DNA from: a virus
Direction: 5' to 3' (one strand)
Virus record (IMG/VR): IMGVR_UViG_3300033149_005718
Location: 1 to 34,050 of that record
DNA length: 34,050 nt
Shown here: in pieces, positions 19,235 to 26,801 of the stretch
Numbering within the stretch: the first letter of the stretch is position 1
How the letters are laid out: every line of letters begins with the position of its first letter
Program-made: the position numbers and the translations under genes
Notes under the pieces: model-generated
Database searches by the model: none
The model's input: only the letters and a program-made list of their open reading frames with translations
Told to the model about the DNA's origin: nothing

Positions 19235-21766
19235 ATGAGCACGCCATATAAAATAGATTTTGAATTTCCGTTATATTTGAGTGAAAAGAAAGATGGTGAA
19301 CGTTTTATCTTAGAAGGCTACGCTGCTGCTAATGATTTTGATTTTCAGAACGATATAATTTCAGATAATGCTCTTAAAAGAGCAGCGAAAAAATTCGCAA
19401 AAGATGGAAAGCTTTGTTTGAATCATACGAAGGAGATAGTTGGGAAAATATTGGATTGTCGTTTTAAGAATGGAAGAATTTGGATAAAAGCTGAAGTTAC
19501 TAAGCCAAGGGTCATTGAAAAAATTAAGTCGGGAGAGTTAAACTGCCTCTCCGTAAAAGGAGTGGTAGATTCAAGAAAGATTGAACGAATTTTCTCTCCC
19601 GAGTTAAGCTTAACTGTAAAGGTCGTTACAGATTTGGACCTTGAGGAAGTGTCTTTAGTTCCTCAGGGTGCGAATCCAGAAGCTAAAACGATTCGGTGGT
19701 ATATTTCAAGAGCCACCGAATCAGCAGAAAAAACTATGGAAAAAAATTTGGCTGAAGATTTTGAGAATTTAAGTGAGATTGAAGAAGGAGAGCCAGAAGA
19801 TGTTGAGCAAGTTGATGAAACCCAAGGAACAGAAGAGGTCAAAGAGGAACCAACAGAAGAGACAGACAACAAGGAAACCAATGAGGAAAAAAGCAAAGAA
19901 GAAACTAATGAAACTGAGGGTGGTGAGAAGGGGAACGAAACAGAAGAAACTAAAGAATCAGAAGATGGAACTAAAGAAAATGAGACTGAGGAAGCGGAAA
20001 CCAAGCAAGATAGCGAAGAGAACAGTACAGAACTTTCAGAAACTTATATTGAAAAGAGCGCATATACAAGATGTATGAGTCAGGAACTCAAAAAGGGAAC
20101 TCCATTTAAAGAAGCAGCCAAAATCTGTAGTCAAAAACTTAGTAAGGTTGGAAAATCATTGAAAATAGAAAAATCTGCTTATACAGATTGTATGAAGAGA
20201 GAATTAAAGGCTGGTAAAACAATGGCAGAGGCAGCTAAAATTTGTAAAGAAGAGACTACAGAGAAAGCTAAAAAGAAGGAGAGTTATCCTTATGGTTATC
20301 CTTATCCGAAAGAAAGAAAAAAGCGTCCCTATCCTTATTTCTACCCTTATGGCTACCCTTATGGTTACCCCTACGGTTATCCGTATGGATACCCTTATGG
20401 ATATCCTTATAGATATCCAAAACTGAAAAAGTCAGAAGAGGGTGGTTTGGTTGGAGCTATCAAAGGGGCATTGGATAGTCTTATCAAGACTGTGAAGGAT
20501 GAGAAAGTAAAGGAAGAACTAAAAAAGATCAGAGATATGGTCAACAATTTGAGAAGAGCTTACCCTTCGGCTTATCCGTCTCCCAAAAACCTATCAGAAA
20601 AAGAAGATGAGAAGGTAGTATTTCAGATAATGAATCCAGGTAATATAGAACTTGGAGAAAAATCAAGATTTAGAAAGGAGCTCCTGAGGGTTGGTACATG
20701 GTTCCATGGTGCTGCGAAAGATGGGATTCTTGAAGTTACAAAGGATACCTTAAAGAAAATCGTTGAAAACTTTAAGAAAGGAATTATCGATAATGTATTT
20801 GTACCACTCGGACATCCAGTTGGAGATGATCCATCAAAGAACGTTGGAGAAGTTGTTAATTTGGAGGCAACAGATGACGGAAAATTGATTGCTGAAATTG
20901 AAGTTAAAGACGAAACAGTTGCTGAAAAGATTAAAAAGGGTTTAATCAAGGGGATTTCTGCTAGTATTGCTGAGAATTACATTAAGAAAGATACAGGTGA
21001 AGAAGTTGGACCCGTTTTATTCCACGCTGCTTTAGTTAGTGAGCCTTATATCAAAGGAATGGGACCATTTGTCCCATTGTCTGAGATAACCGAAGATAGT
21101 TTGATTGTTCCTATTGTGAATAGTGAAGCTCCCTTGACCCTTGAAGAAATCGGACTTAAACTAAAAAGAATAGAAGAAAGGTTGAATCTGAGTGAAGAAA
21201 GCACAGAAGAAAATAAAGAAATGGAAGAAAATAAAGAAGAGAATAAAGAAGAAACCAAAGAGGAGGAAACCTCAGCAGAGGGGACCTCGGAATCGGGAAC
21301 CGAGTCCTCTGGAGGTGGTGAAACCACGGAAGAGGAGAAGGAAACCGAAACTGAGGAAACCAAAACTGAGGAAACCGAATCCGAGGCGGTTGAGGCTAAG
21401 AAAGGGGTTGACTTAGCCGAAGCCGAAAAAATGTATAAGGAACTCTTGCAGGAAGGAAAAGTTACTCCTGCAGAAAAAGAGCTCCTTATACCATTGCTCA
21501 CTTCAGATACTGAAATTGAGCTATCCGAAGGCAAAAAACTTGCCTCTGGAAAAGCTCTTTATAAATATCTGAAGGAGCAACCTCCCAAGTTTTCATTGAG
21601 TGAAAGTGGAACCTCTGAAAAACCAGATGCTATAGAAAAGAAAGAAGAAATTCCAAAGGAGGTAGATGAGATACTTGAAAAGATGGATTTCAGCGATCCT
21701 GAGGATAAGACAGCGATTTGGGAAGAGTTTAAAAAACAAAAGGGAGGAGAATCAACCCCATTCTAA
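19235..21766 (+). CDS. Dual-protease and scaffold fusion (XkdF-like plus Mu I-like)
   Basis: 843 residues from ATG 19235. Residues 1-160 resemble the XkdF/S78 prohead protease: LCLNHTKEIVG (H64) and IKSGELNCLSVKG (S106) are the His and Ser sites. An acidic Glu/Thr-rich linker follows (about 175-270), then two copies of a SAYTxCMxxELKxG...EAAKIC motif near 273 and 313, and a YPYG repeat tract (about 350-393). Residues 470-620 form a second protease-like domain with LGHPVGDDP (H527) and KGISAS (S575/S577), like Mu protease I. The Glu-rich C-terminus (AEKMYKELLQEGKVTPAEKE) resembles the Mu scaffold part. It would direct head assembly and then mature the head. Confidence 0.7.
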   Translation: MSTPYKIDFEFPLYLSEKKDGERFILEGYAAANDFDFQNDIISDNALKRAAKKFAKDGKLCLNHTKEIVGKILDCRFKNGRIWIKAEVTKPRVIEKIKSGELNCLSVKGVVDSRKIERIFSPELSLTVKVVTDLDLEEVSLVPQGANPEAKTIRWYISRATESAEKTMEKNLAEDFENLSEIEEGEPEDVEQVDETQGTEEVKEEPTEETDNKETNEEKSKEETNETEGGEKGNETEETKESEDGTKENETEEAETKQDSEENSTELSETYIEKSAYTRCMSQELKKGTPFKEAAKICSQKLSKVGKSLKIEKSAYTDCMKRELKAGKTMAEAAKICKEETTEKAKKKESYPYGYPYPKERKKRPYPYFYPYGYPYGYPYGYPYGYPYGYPYRYPKLKKSEEGGLVGAIKGALDSLIKTVKDEKVKEELKKIRDMVNNLRRAYPSAYPSPKNLSEKEDEKVVFQIMNPGNIELGEKSRFRKELLRVGTWFHGAAKDGILEVTKDTLKKIVENFKKGIIDNVFVPLGHPVGDDPSKNVGEVVNLEATDDGKLIAEIEVKDETVAEKIKKGLIKGISASIAENYIKKDTGEEVGPVLFHAALVSEPYIKGMGPFVPLSEITEDSLIVPIVNSEAPLTLEEIGLKLKRIEERLNLSEESTEENKEMEENKEENKEETKEEETSAEGTSESGTESSGGGETTEEEKETETEETKTEETESEAVEAKKGVDLAEAEKMYKELLQEGKVTPAEKELLIPLLTSDTEIELSEGKKLASGKALYKYLKEQPPKFSLSESGTSEKPDAIEKKEEIPKEVDEILEKMDFSDPEDKTAIWEEFKKQKGGESTPF

Positions 21767-21796
21767 AGGTTCGTTTAAAATTACAAAAGTCAAAAA

Positions 21797-22228
21797 ATGT
21801 CAGCATTAACTGATAACTACGAAGCTAAACGTCAGGACGGTCAAATTATTGAGTTTCCAGTGGCTGGTTCGACTACCATCTATAAGGGTGCTATTGTTGC
21901 TGTTAATACCAGTACTGGTTATGTTGTTCCAGCAAGCGATGCAGCCAACAGAATTGTAGTTGGAGTTGCGGTTGAAAAGGCCGATAACTCCAGCGGAAGC
22001 AATGGTGATAAAACTGTTAGAGTTTATAGAACAGGTGTCTTCCAATTTGCTTGCTCATCAGCTGATCAAACTTGGGTCGGTAAAAAGGTCTATGCTGTTG
22101 ATGATAACACAGTAGCTCTCGCAGCAACTACAACCAATGATGTTCTCGTGGGAACAGTTGTTTCTTACGAGAGCTCAACATTGGTAAAAGTTGCTATCGA
22201 TGTAGCTGCTGGTACTGGAACTGATTAA
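21797..22228 (+). CDS. DUF2190-type capsid decoration/stabilising protein
   Basis: 143 residues, all-beta, low in charge. The pattern TTIYKGAIVAVNTSTGYVVP, followed by RIVVGVAVEKADN and KTVRVYRTGVFQFA, matches the DUF2190 family of small head-associated proteins that often precede the major capsid gene. The C-terminus is Ala/Val/Gly-rich. It is encoded 2 nt before the capsid gene, the usual place. The leader carries AAAGGTT, a relative of the early-gene leader word, but this may be chance. Confidence 0.75.
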   Translation: MSALTDNYEAKRQDGQIIEFPVAGSTTIYKGAIVAVNTSTGYVVPASDAANRIVVGVAVEKADNSSGSNGDKTVRVYRTGVFQFACSSADQTWVGKKVYAVDDNTVALAATTTNDVLVGTVVSYESSTLVKVAIDVAAGTGTD

Positions 22229-22230
22229 TT

Positions 22231-23169
22231 ATGTTAGTAAAAACTGATATTCCCAAACTATTAGAAGCTGGAATTCGAAGAGAGTTCATGAAAGAGTTTG
22301 CTAAGAAGGAGGCTGATTGGCAGAAAATTGCTTTGAGAGTCAATTCTACAAAAGATTCAGAATCTTATGCTTGGCTTGGCTCTGTTGGTGATCTTCATGA
22401 GTGGAAGGATGAAAGAATTCCAGAAGCATTATACGAACACTCTTACTCAATCAAAAACCTAGATTGGGAGGCATCTATTGCTGTCAGTAGGAACGCCATA
22501 GAGGATGAACAATACGGCCAGATCAAATTGAAAGTAAAACAACTGGCTAACAGAGCAAGAAGGTTCTGGGGCAAACAAGTATTCAAGATTTTGTCTCAGG
22601 GATACCTCTCAACTGGTGACACTGGAATTTACAATGGAAAGGATTTGACTTGTTATGATGGTCAACCCTTCTTTTCATCTTCTCATTCAGAAGGTGATTC
22701 TGGTACCCAAAGCAATAAAGGAACTGTCCAGTTAACATACGCAAATCTTCAGACAGCAATCCAGACAATGATGGGTATTAAGGATGACAAAGGAGAGGAG
22801 TTGGATATTCGTCCAGATTTGCTTGTTGTCAATCAGACCAATATGTTCAAGGCTAGAGAAATTCTGAATAGCACTTATTATCCAGAGGAAGGTTCAACTA
22901 CAGCCAAACTTGCAACCAACGTTTTGAAAGGATTGCTAGATTTGTATGTAACTCCCTATGTTGATGCTAATGACTGGTTTGTTTTTGACACCTCAGGTGT
23001 GATTAAACCAGTTATTCTTCAGGTTAGAAAAGACATTGAATTCTCTAGCCTGTTAACCGGCCCAGAAGCCTTCTTGAGGAAGAAACTTTACTTCGGTGTT
23101 GATTGGAGAGGAATGATTGGATGGGGTCTCTGGCAATATGCTTACGGTTCAAGTCCTGACTGGGCATAG
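22231..23169 (+). CDS. Major capsid protein, Mu gpT-like
   Basis: 312 residues, the normal size for Mu gpT (PF10124, about 305). Diagnostic parts are the N-terminal LLEAGIRREFMKEFAKKEAD, YAWLGSVGDLHEWKDERIP, the segment YDGQPFFSSSH, and RPDLLVVNQTNMFKAREILN, followed by YVDANDWFVFDT. These are well conserved in gpT-type capsid proteins, which build the icosahedral head. No N-terminal scaffold domain is present, in keeping with the separate protease-scaffold gene. It is the last head gene before a structured intergenic element. Confidence 0.88.
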   Translation: MLVKTDIPKLLEAGIRREFMKEFAKKEADWQKIALRVNSTKDSESYAWLGSVGDLHEWKDERIPEALYEHSYSIKNLDWEASIAVSRNAIEDEQYGQIKLKVKQLANRARRFWGKQVFKILSQGYLSTGDTGIYNGKDLTCYDGQPFFSSSHSEGDSGTQSNKGTVQLTYANLQTAIQTMMGIKDDKGEELDIRPDLLVVNQTNMFKAREILNSTYYPEEGSTTAKLATNVLKGLLDLYVTPYVDANDWFVFDTSGVIKPVILQVRKDIEFSSLLTGPEAFLRKKLYFGVDWRGMIGWGLWQYAYGSSPDWA

Positions 23170-23185
23170 CTTCAATAGTTAATCA

Positions 23186-23314
23186 AAGAATCCTTTAAGT
23201 CCCCTACCAAAGGGAGAATCTAACCTTGCTAGATTCGTTGAACTTTGGTAGGGTGGAGAGGCAAGGATTCTTGGTGGTTGGGGATTTGAGCCTCTCCCAG
23301 AATTCCCAACTACC
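23186..23314 (+). other. Compact interlocked pseudoknot after the capsid gene
   Basis: Four long helices share one short stretch: 23186-23195 with 23263-23272 (10 bp), 23202-23212 with 23243-23253 (11 bp, with an inner 7-bp hairpin), 23255-23262 with 23290-23297 (8 bp), and 23273-23282 with 23305-23314 (10 bp, one G-T). The third helix crosses the first, and the fourth crosses the third. The helix strands lie end to end with almost no spacer. It could terminate, process or protect the capsid message. Confidence 0.55.
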
Positions 23315-23327
23315 ACTCAATAAATAT

Positions 23328-24314
23328 ATGAGAAAAGAGATTCCATTCAAATATAACAAAGAATATTTCAAAAAGATTTCAGATGCTTATGAGAAAACGG
23401 CAAAGAAACTGAGTAAAATCCGTTGGGATTTCGTTAAGGAGATAAAACCAAAAATTGTTCTAGACTACGGAGCTGGAGCGAATTTTTTGACCAAATTTGC
23501 ACCGAATGGAATTACAGTGGATTCTTTTGATGTTGGAGATTATCCAGTAAAATATACAGGAATCAGGCATAAGCATTATGACCTGATTTTTTTGTGCGAC
23601 GTTTTAGAGCATATTCCAGATTTCAGGTCTATCGATAAATTGTTTAAGTTAACTGATTATTTTTATATTTCGCTGCCAATTATTCCAGAGGGGAAACGAT
23701 TGAGAAAATGGAAACATTTCAAATTTGAAACTAGGGAACATCTTCATTTTTTCACTGAACGAAGTTTGGATCTATTTTTTGAAGCCAGAGGGTTCAAAAG
23801 AATAAAGAGTGGTTATCCAGAATCTGAGTTTGGTCCTAGAAGTGATATTTACAGTGCAGTATTCAAACGAGAGAAGATTGTCTTTACAAATGGAATTTTC
23901 GATTTATTTCACCCAGGCCATCTATACCTCTTAAGAGAAGCCAAGAAACTTGGTGACTATCTTGTAATTGGGATAAATTCAGATAAATCGGCTGAAAGGA
24001 TAAAGCGGAAGCCAATAGTGAGTGAATCAGATAGAAAACAAATACTTGAAAGTCTGGAATTTGTTGATAAGGTTGAGATCTTTGATGAAAGCACCCCTTT
24101 GCGTTTAATAAAACAAATCAAACCAGATATATTGGTTAAAGGGGGTGATTATACAAAAGATACAGTTGTTGGAAAAGATTTTGTTGAAAGTTATGGAGGA
24201 AAAGTTGTAATTATTCCTCGTTATAAAGATTACTCAACAACAAATACAATAAGGTTTATTAAAGGCCATTCTTTGAAAAAAGAAGGCAATGAAAGTAGCA
24301 ATTGTAGGAGATAG
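23328..24314 (+). CDS. Fusion: SAM methyltransferase + HldC/RfaE2-type heptose-1-phosphate adenylyltransferase
   Basis: The ATG at 23328 (MRKEIPFKYNKEYF) is preferred over an upstream frame start at 23226, which would lie inside the structured element; 328 residues. Residues 1-180 are a class I SAM-methyltransferase fold (motif VLDYGAGANFL; DLIFLCDVLEHIPDF). Residues 185-320 are a cytidylyltransferase-fold enzyme: FTNGIFDLFHPGH (H195xxH198), SDKSAERIKRKPIVSESDR and DILVKGGDYTKDTVVG closely match HldC/RfaE2, which adds AMP to D-glycero-beta-D-manno-heptose 1-phosphate. The fusion with a methyltransferase is unusual. Overlaps the kinase gene by 26 nt. Confidence 0.8.
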   Translation: MRKEIPFKYNKEYFKKISDAYEKTAKKLSKIRWDFVKEIKPKIVLDYGAGANFLTKFAPNGITVDSFDVGDYPVKYTGIRHKHYDLIFLCDVLEHIPDFRSIDKLFKLTDYFYISLPIIPEGKRLRKWKHFKFETREHLHFFTERSLDLFFEARGFKRIKSGYPESEFGPRSDIYSAVFKREKIVFTNGIFDLFHPGHLYLLREAKKLGDYLVIGINSDKSAERIKRKPIVSESDRKQILESLEFVDKVEIFDESTPLRLIKQIKPDILVKGGDYTKDTVVGKDFVESYGGKVVIIPRYKDYSTTNTIRFIKGHSLKKEGNESSNCRR

Positions 24315-25071
24315 TTTCATAGATGAATATGTGTTAGGAGAGGTTGAAAGAATATCTCCTGAAGCCCCCGTCCCTGTCTTAGATGTAAAGAAGAAAGAAG
24401 AACGTGGTGGGGGTGCAATCAATGTAGCAAATAATCTATATGCTTTGGGTGTTGACCTAACTTTATTTACAATTACAGACATGACTAAACTGCCCTACCG
24501 AGTAGTTAGTCCTAAAGGTGTGACCTCCTTAAGGAAAACAAGATTTATCGGAAATGGTTTTCAGTTATTGAGAGTAGACGAGCCAAAGAAATACTTAAAA
24601 AATGATTTAAAACGAATGATTTATCCACGGAATGAAGACTTTGATATAATTGCTTTTGTTGATTATGATAAGGGAATAATTTCTGGTGGGAGGGCAACAA
24701 TAGTTGATTCGAAAAAGAAAGATCTTTCAGTTTTTAAAGGAACAAAATATCTGAAAGTGAACGAAAAGGAATATGCAGATGCTCAACATAAAGAAATTTT
24801 TGAAAAAGCATTTGTTACAAAAGGAAAACACGGAATTGATTTTTATGAATACGGAGAATTCAGATTCAACGAACCAACTAAAGCAAGAGACGTTGTGGAT
24901 GTCACAGGAGCTGGCGATACAGTCTTGGCAGCAATGATTTATTGCCTAGTTAATGGATGGAACGATCCAAGAACAATGATGAGAGTTGCAAACAAGGCTG
25001 CGGGGATAGTTATTAGTAAATTTGGGACATCAATCGTTTCAGAAACAGAATTATGTCTAAAAAAACTTTGA
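24289..25071 (+). CDS. hldA: HldA-like heptose 7-phosphate kinase (PfkB family)
   Basis: 260 residues, shorter than the usual 310-330 of this family. The N-terminus MKVAIVGDSFIDEYVLGEV leads into RISPEAPVPVLDV, a hallmark of RfaE1/HldA; GGGAINVANNLYALGV is the substrate-binding loop; DVTGAGDTVLAAM carries the catalytic aspartate D210. It would phosphorylate D-glycero-D-manno-heptose 7-phosphate at C1. The gene follows the adenylyltransferase fusion; in many bacteria the two activities are fused in HldE, here they are separate and in reverse order. Overlaps the next gene by 19 nt. Confidence 0.8.
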   Translation: MKVAIVGDSFIDEYVLGEVERISPEAPVPVLDVKKKEERGGGAINVANNLYALGVDLTLFTITDMTKLPYRVVSPKGVTSLRKTRFIGNGFQLLRVDEPKKYLKNDLKRMIYPRNEDFDIIAFVDYDKGIISGGRATIVDSKKKDLSVFKGTKYLKVNEKEYADAQHKEIFEKAFVTKGKHGIDFYEYGEFRFNEPTKARDVVDVTGAGDTVLAAMIYCLVNGWNDPRTMMRVANKAAGIVISKFGTSIVSETELCLKKL

Positions 25072-25691
25072 AAAAAGTGAAAAAGGTTTGGGGATCAGAG
25101 TTATGGATTGTTAATAAGGAATATTGTGGGAAATTGTTAAAGTTAAAAAGAGGATTTCAGTGTAGTCTGCACTATCATAAAAAGAAAGATGAAACCTTTT
25201 ATGTGGTCAGGGGGAAAGTTCTTATGGAAATAGGTGAAGAAAGAGTAATAATGAAACCAGGAGATTCTTGTCATATCCCACCTGGAAAACTCCATAGATT
25301 TACTGGTTTAACAGATGCTCAAATTATTGAATTCTCAACTCATCATAGGGATTCCGATAGTTATCGAAAGGAAAAATCGAAAAAGGCCTGTCTTCGAACT
25401 GCCTATGATTATGATGGAGTTGTTTCGAAGGGGATCAAAGCAGAAAGAGGAGCCCCAATTATTACAGGAAGAAGTTTTGAGGAATTAAATAGAATTTCGG
25501 AAAAGATTAGAAAACGCCATCCTATCTACTTCAATCCTGTTACTATTAATGAAAAGGAGTTAAAAAATGAGATTTCTTGGAAGGCTCGAATGATCAAGGA
25601 ATTGAAAATAGAACGGTATTATGAAGACAACCCAGAAATAATAGTAAAACTCCAAAAACTTTGTCCAAATTGTGATATAGTTAAAGTTTAA
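25053..25691 (+). CDS. Cupin-HAD phosphatase fusion
   Basis: 212 residues. Residues 10-100 form a cupin like the ManC/type II phosphomannose isomerase C-terminal domain: HYHKKKDETF (H40, H42, E47) and PPGKLHRF (H81) are the metal ligands. Residues 108-212 form a small HAD domain: YDYDGVV (D119, D121), IITGRS (T138), K177 and YYEDNPE (D192). The HAD half could supply the GmhB step (removal of the C7 phosphate) of ADP-heptose synthesis and the cupin half a sugar isomerase step, but neither is proven. Its place between kinase and epimerase supports the pathway reading. Confidence 0.7.
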   Translation: MSKKTLKKVKKVWGSELWIVNKEYCGKLLKLKRGFQCSLHYHKKKDETFYVVRGKVLMEIGEERVIMKPGDSCHIPPGKLHRFTGLTDAQIIEFSTHHRDSDSYRKEKSKKACLRTAYDYDGVVSKGIKAERGAPIITGRSFEELNRISEKIRKRHPIYFNPVTINEKELKNEISWKARMIKELKIERYYEDNPEIIVKLQKLCPNCDIVKV

Positions 25692-25693
25692 CT

Positions 25694-26494
25694 ATGAAAA
25701 GAATATTTATAACAGGAGGTTTTGGTTTCATTGGTTCAAATTTAGTAAAGGCTCTCCAAGATAAATATGAGTTAGTTGTTTGGGATAAAGAGTTATCGAA
25801 GGGAATAGATATTAAGAATGATTTCGATTATATTTATCATTTAGCAGCTAACTCTAATTCGAGATTCCCCGATGATGTAGAAATGTATGAAAACAATATC
25901 GTTGCATTTCTAGAGGTCTTGAAATTTGCTGTTAAGGGGAAAGCTAAACTAATCTATACTTCTAGTGCAGCCGTTTATGGTTCAAGAAGAGAGAAGATTA
26001 TTAATGCTTATGCTCACTCAAAGATTCTTATTGATGAAATTGTCAAGCAATTTATTAAGACGCATCCCCGATTGAAAATAGTTGGTCTTAGACCATTTAA
26101 TTGTTATGGTCCAGGTGAGTTGATGAAAGGTAGAAACGCAAGTGTGATTACTCAATGGAGAGAGCAAATTCTGAAAGGCGAGAGACCGAAGATTTTTAAG
26201 GGGAAATACAAAAGAGACTTTATTTACATAAAGGATGTAGTTAAGGGTCTCAAACAAGCGATGAGACTGAAAAATGGAATTTATGATTTAGGGACGGGAG
26301 TAGCAACAGATTTTAGAGATGTTTTAAGAATCGTTATAAAAGTCTTAGGTGTAAAAGTTAAACCTAAATTCATAAAAAACCCATACAGTGAAACTTATCA
26401 AGAGTATACAAAGGCCGATTTAAATTGGGGATTCAAACCAGATTTCACTCTTGAACAGGGAATAAGAGATTACTTTGAAAATGAAACTAATTGA
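25694..26494 (+). CDS. hldD: HldD-like ADP-glycero-manno-heptose 6-epimerase / NAD-dependent epimerase
   Basis: 266 residues (HldD is about 310). The Rossmann start RIFITGGFGFIGSNLV binds the dinucleotide; YAHSK holds Y106 and K110; LRPFNCYGPGELMKGRNASV matches HldD's FNVxGPrExHKGxMASV segment; KRDFIYIKDVV and YDLGTGVATDFRDV, then YQEYTKADL, also follow HldD. It would convert the D-glycero to the L-glycero form of ADP-heptose, or act on a related nucleotide sugar. Together with the three genes before it, this gives most of the pathway; no GmhA isomerase was seen. Confidence 0.78.
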   Translation: MKRIFITGGFGFIGSNLVKALQDKYELVVWDKELSKGIDIKNDFDYIYHLAANSNSRFPDDVEMYENNIVAFLEVLKFAVKGKAKLIYTSSAAVYGSRREKIINAYAHSKILIDEIVKQFIKTHPRLKIVGLRPFNCYGPGELMKGRNASVITQWREQILKGERPKIFKGKYKRDFIYIKDVVKGLKQAMRLKNGIYDLGTGVATDFRDVLRIVIKVLGVKVKPKFIKNPYSETYQEYTKADLNWGFKPDFTLEQGIRDYFENETN

Positions 26495-26801
26495 ACTATC
26501 TTTATTGCTTTTTGCTCACTTTTTTGGAGACTTTGCTCTACAACCAAGTTGGATGAGCAAACTTAAGGCCAAAGATCCCTGGGTTTTATTTGGTCACTGC
26601 GTTATTTGGACTGGTGTGATTTCTTTCATACTTTCCTATCTCGGAATTCTAACTTTATGGAAGGTCTTATTTTTGTTTTTTGGTCATCTGTTTTGTGATC
26701 TTTCGAAACATCGCTTGTATCATAAACTTCCATTCCATATTAAGAATTCAATTGATCAAGGCTTTCACCTTTTTCAGTTATTAATTGTATGTTTCCTCTA
26801 A
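26481..26801 (+). CDS. DUF3307-like membrane protein
   Basis: 106 residues. ATG at 26481 overlaps the epimerase stop by 14 nt. The protein has three to four hydrophobic helices; the N-terminal LFAHFFGDFALQPSWMSKLK and the repeated HxxxDxxxH-like pattern (GHLFCDLSKHRLYH) match the DUF3307 family, whose members are small membrane proteins carried by phages and bacteria. The conserved His/Asp residues within helices could form a metal or active site. Its function in a glycosylation operon is unknown; a lipid-carrier or lysis role could be imagined but is not shown. Confidence 0.65.
   Translation: MKLIELSLLLFAHFFGDFALQPSWMSKLKAKDPWVLFGHCVIWTGVISFILSYLGILTLWKVLFLFFGHLFCDLSKHRLYHKLPFHIKNSIDQGFHLFQLLIVCFL

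Noticed and set aside
20284-20415. Short tandem repeat considered as a CRISPR-like array
   Set aside because: The unit is 12 bp, without spacers, and in frame as Tyr-Pro-Tyr-Gly; it is a protein repeat.
19663-21534. Ser-rich antisense frames opposite the protease-scaffold gene
   Set aside because: They are complements of Glu/Lys-rich codons, the usual shadow of GAA/GAG-rich genes.
23226-23327. N-terminal extension of the methyltransferase-HldC fusion
   Set aside because: The 34 extra codons lie within the interlocked pseudoknot and do not resemble the start of a methyltransferase domain; ATG 23328 fits better.
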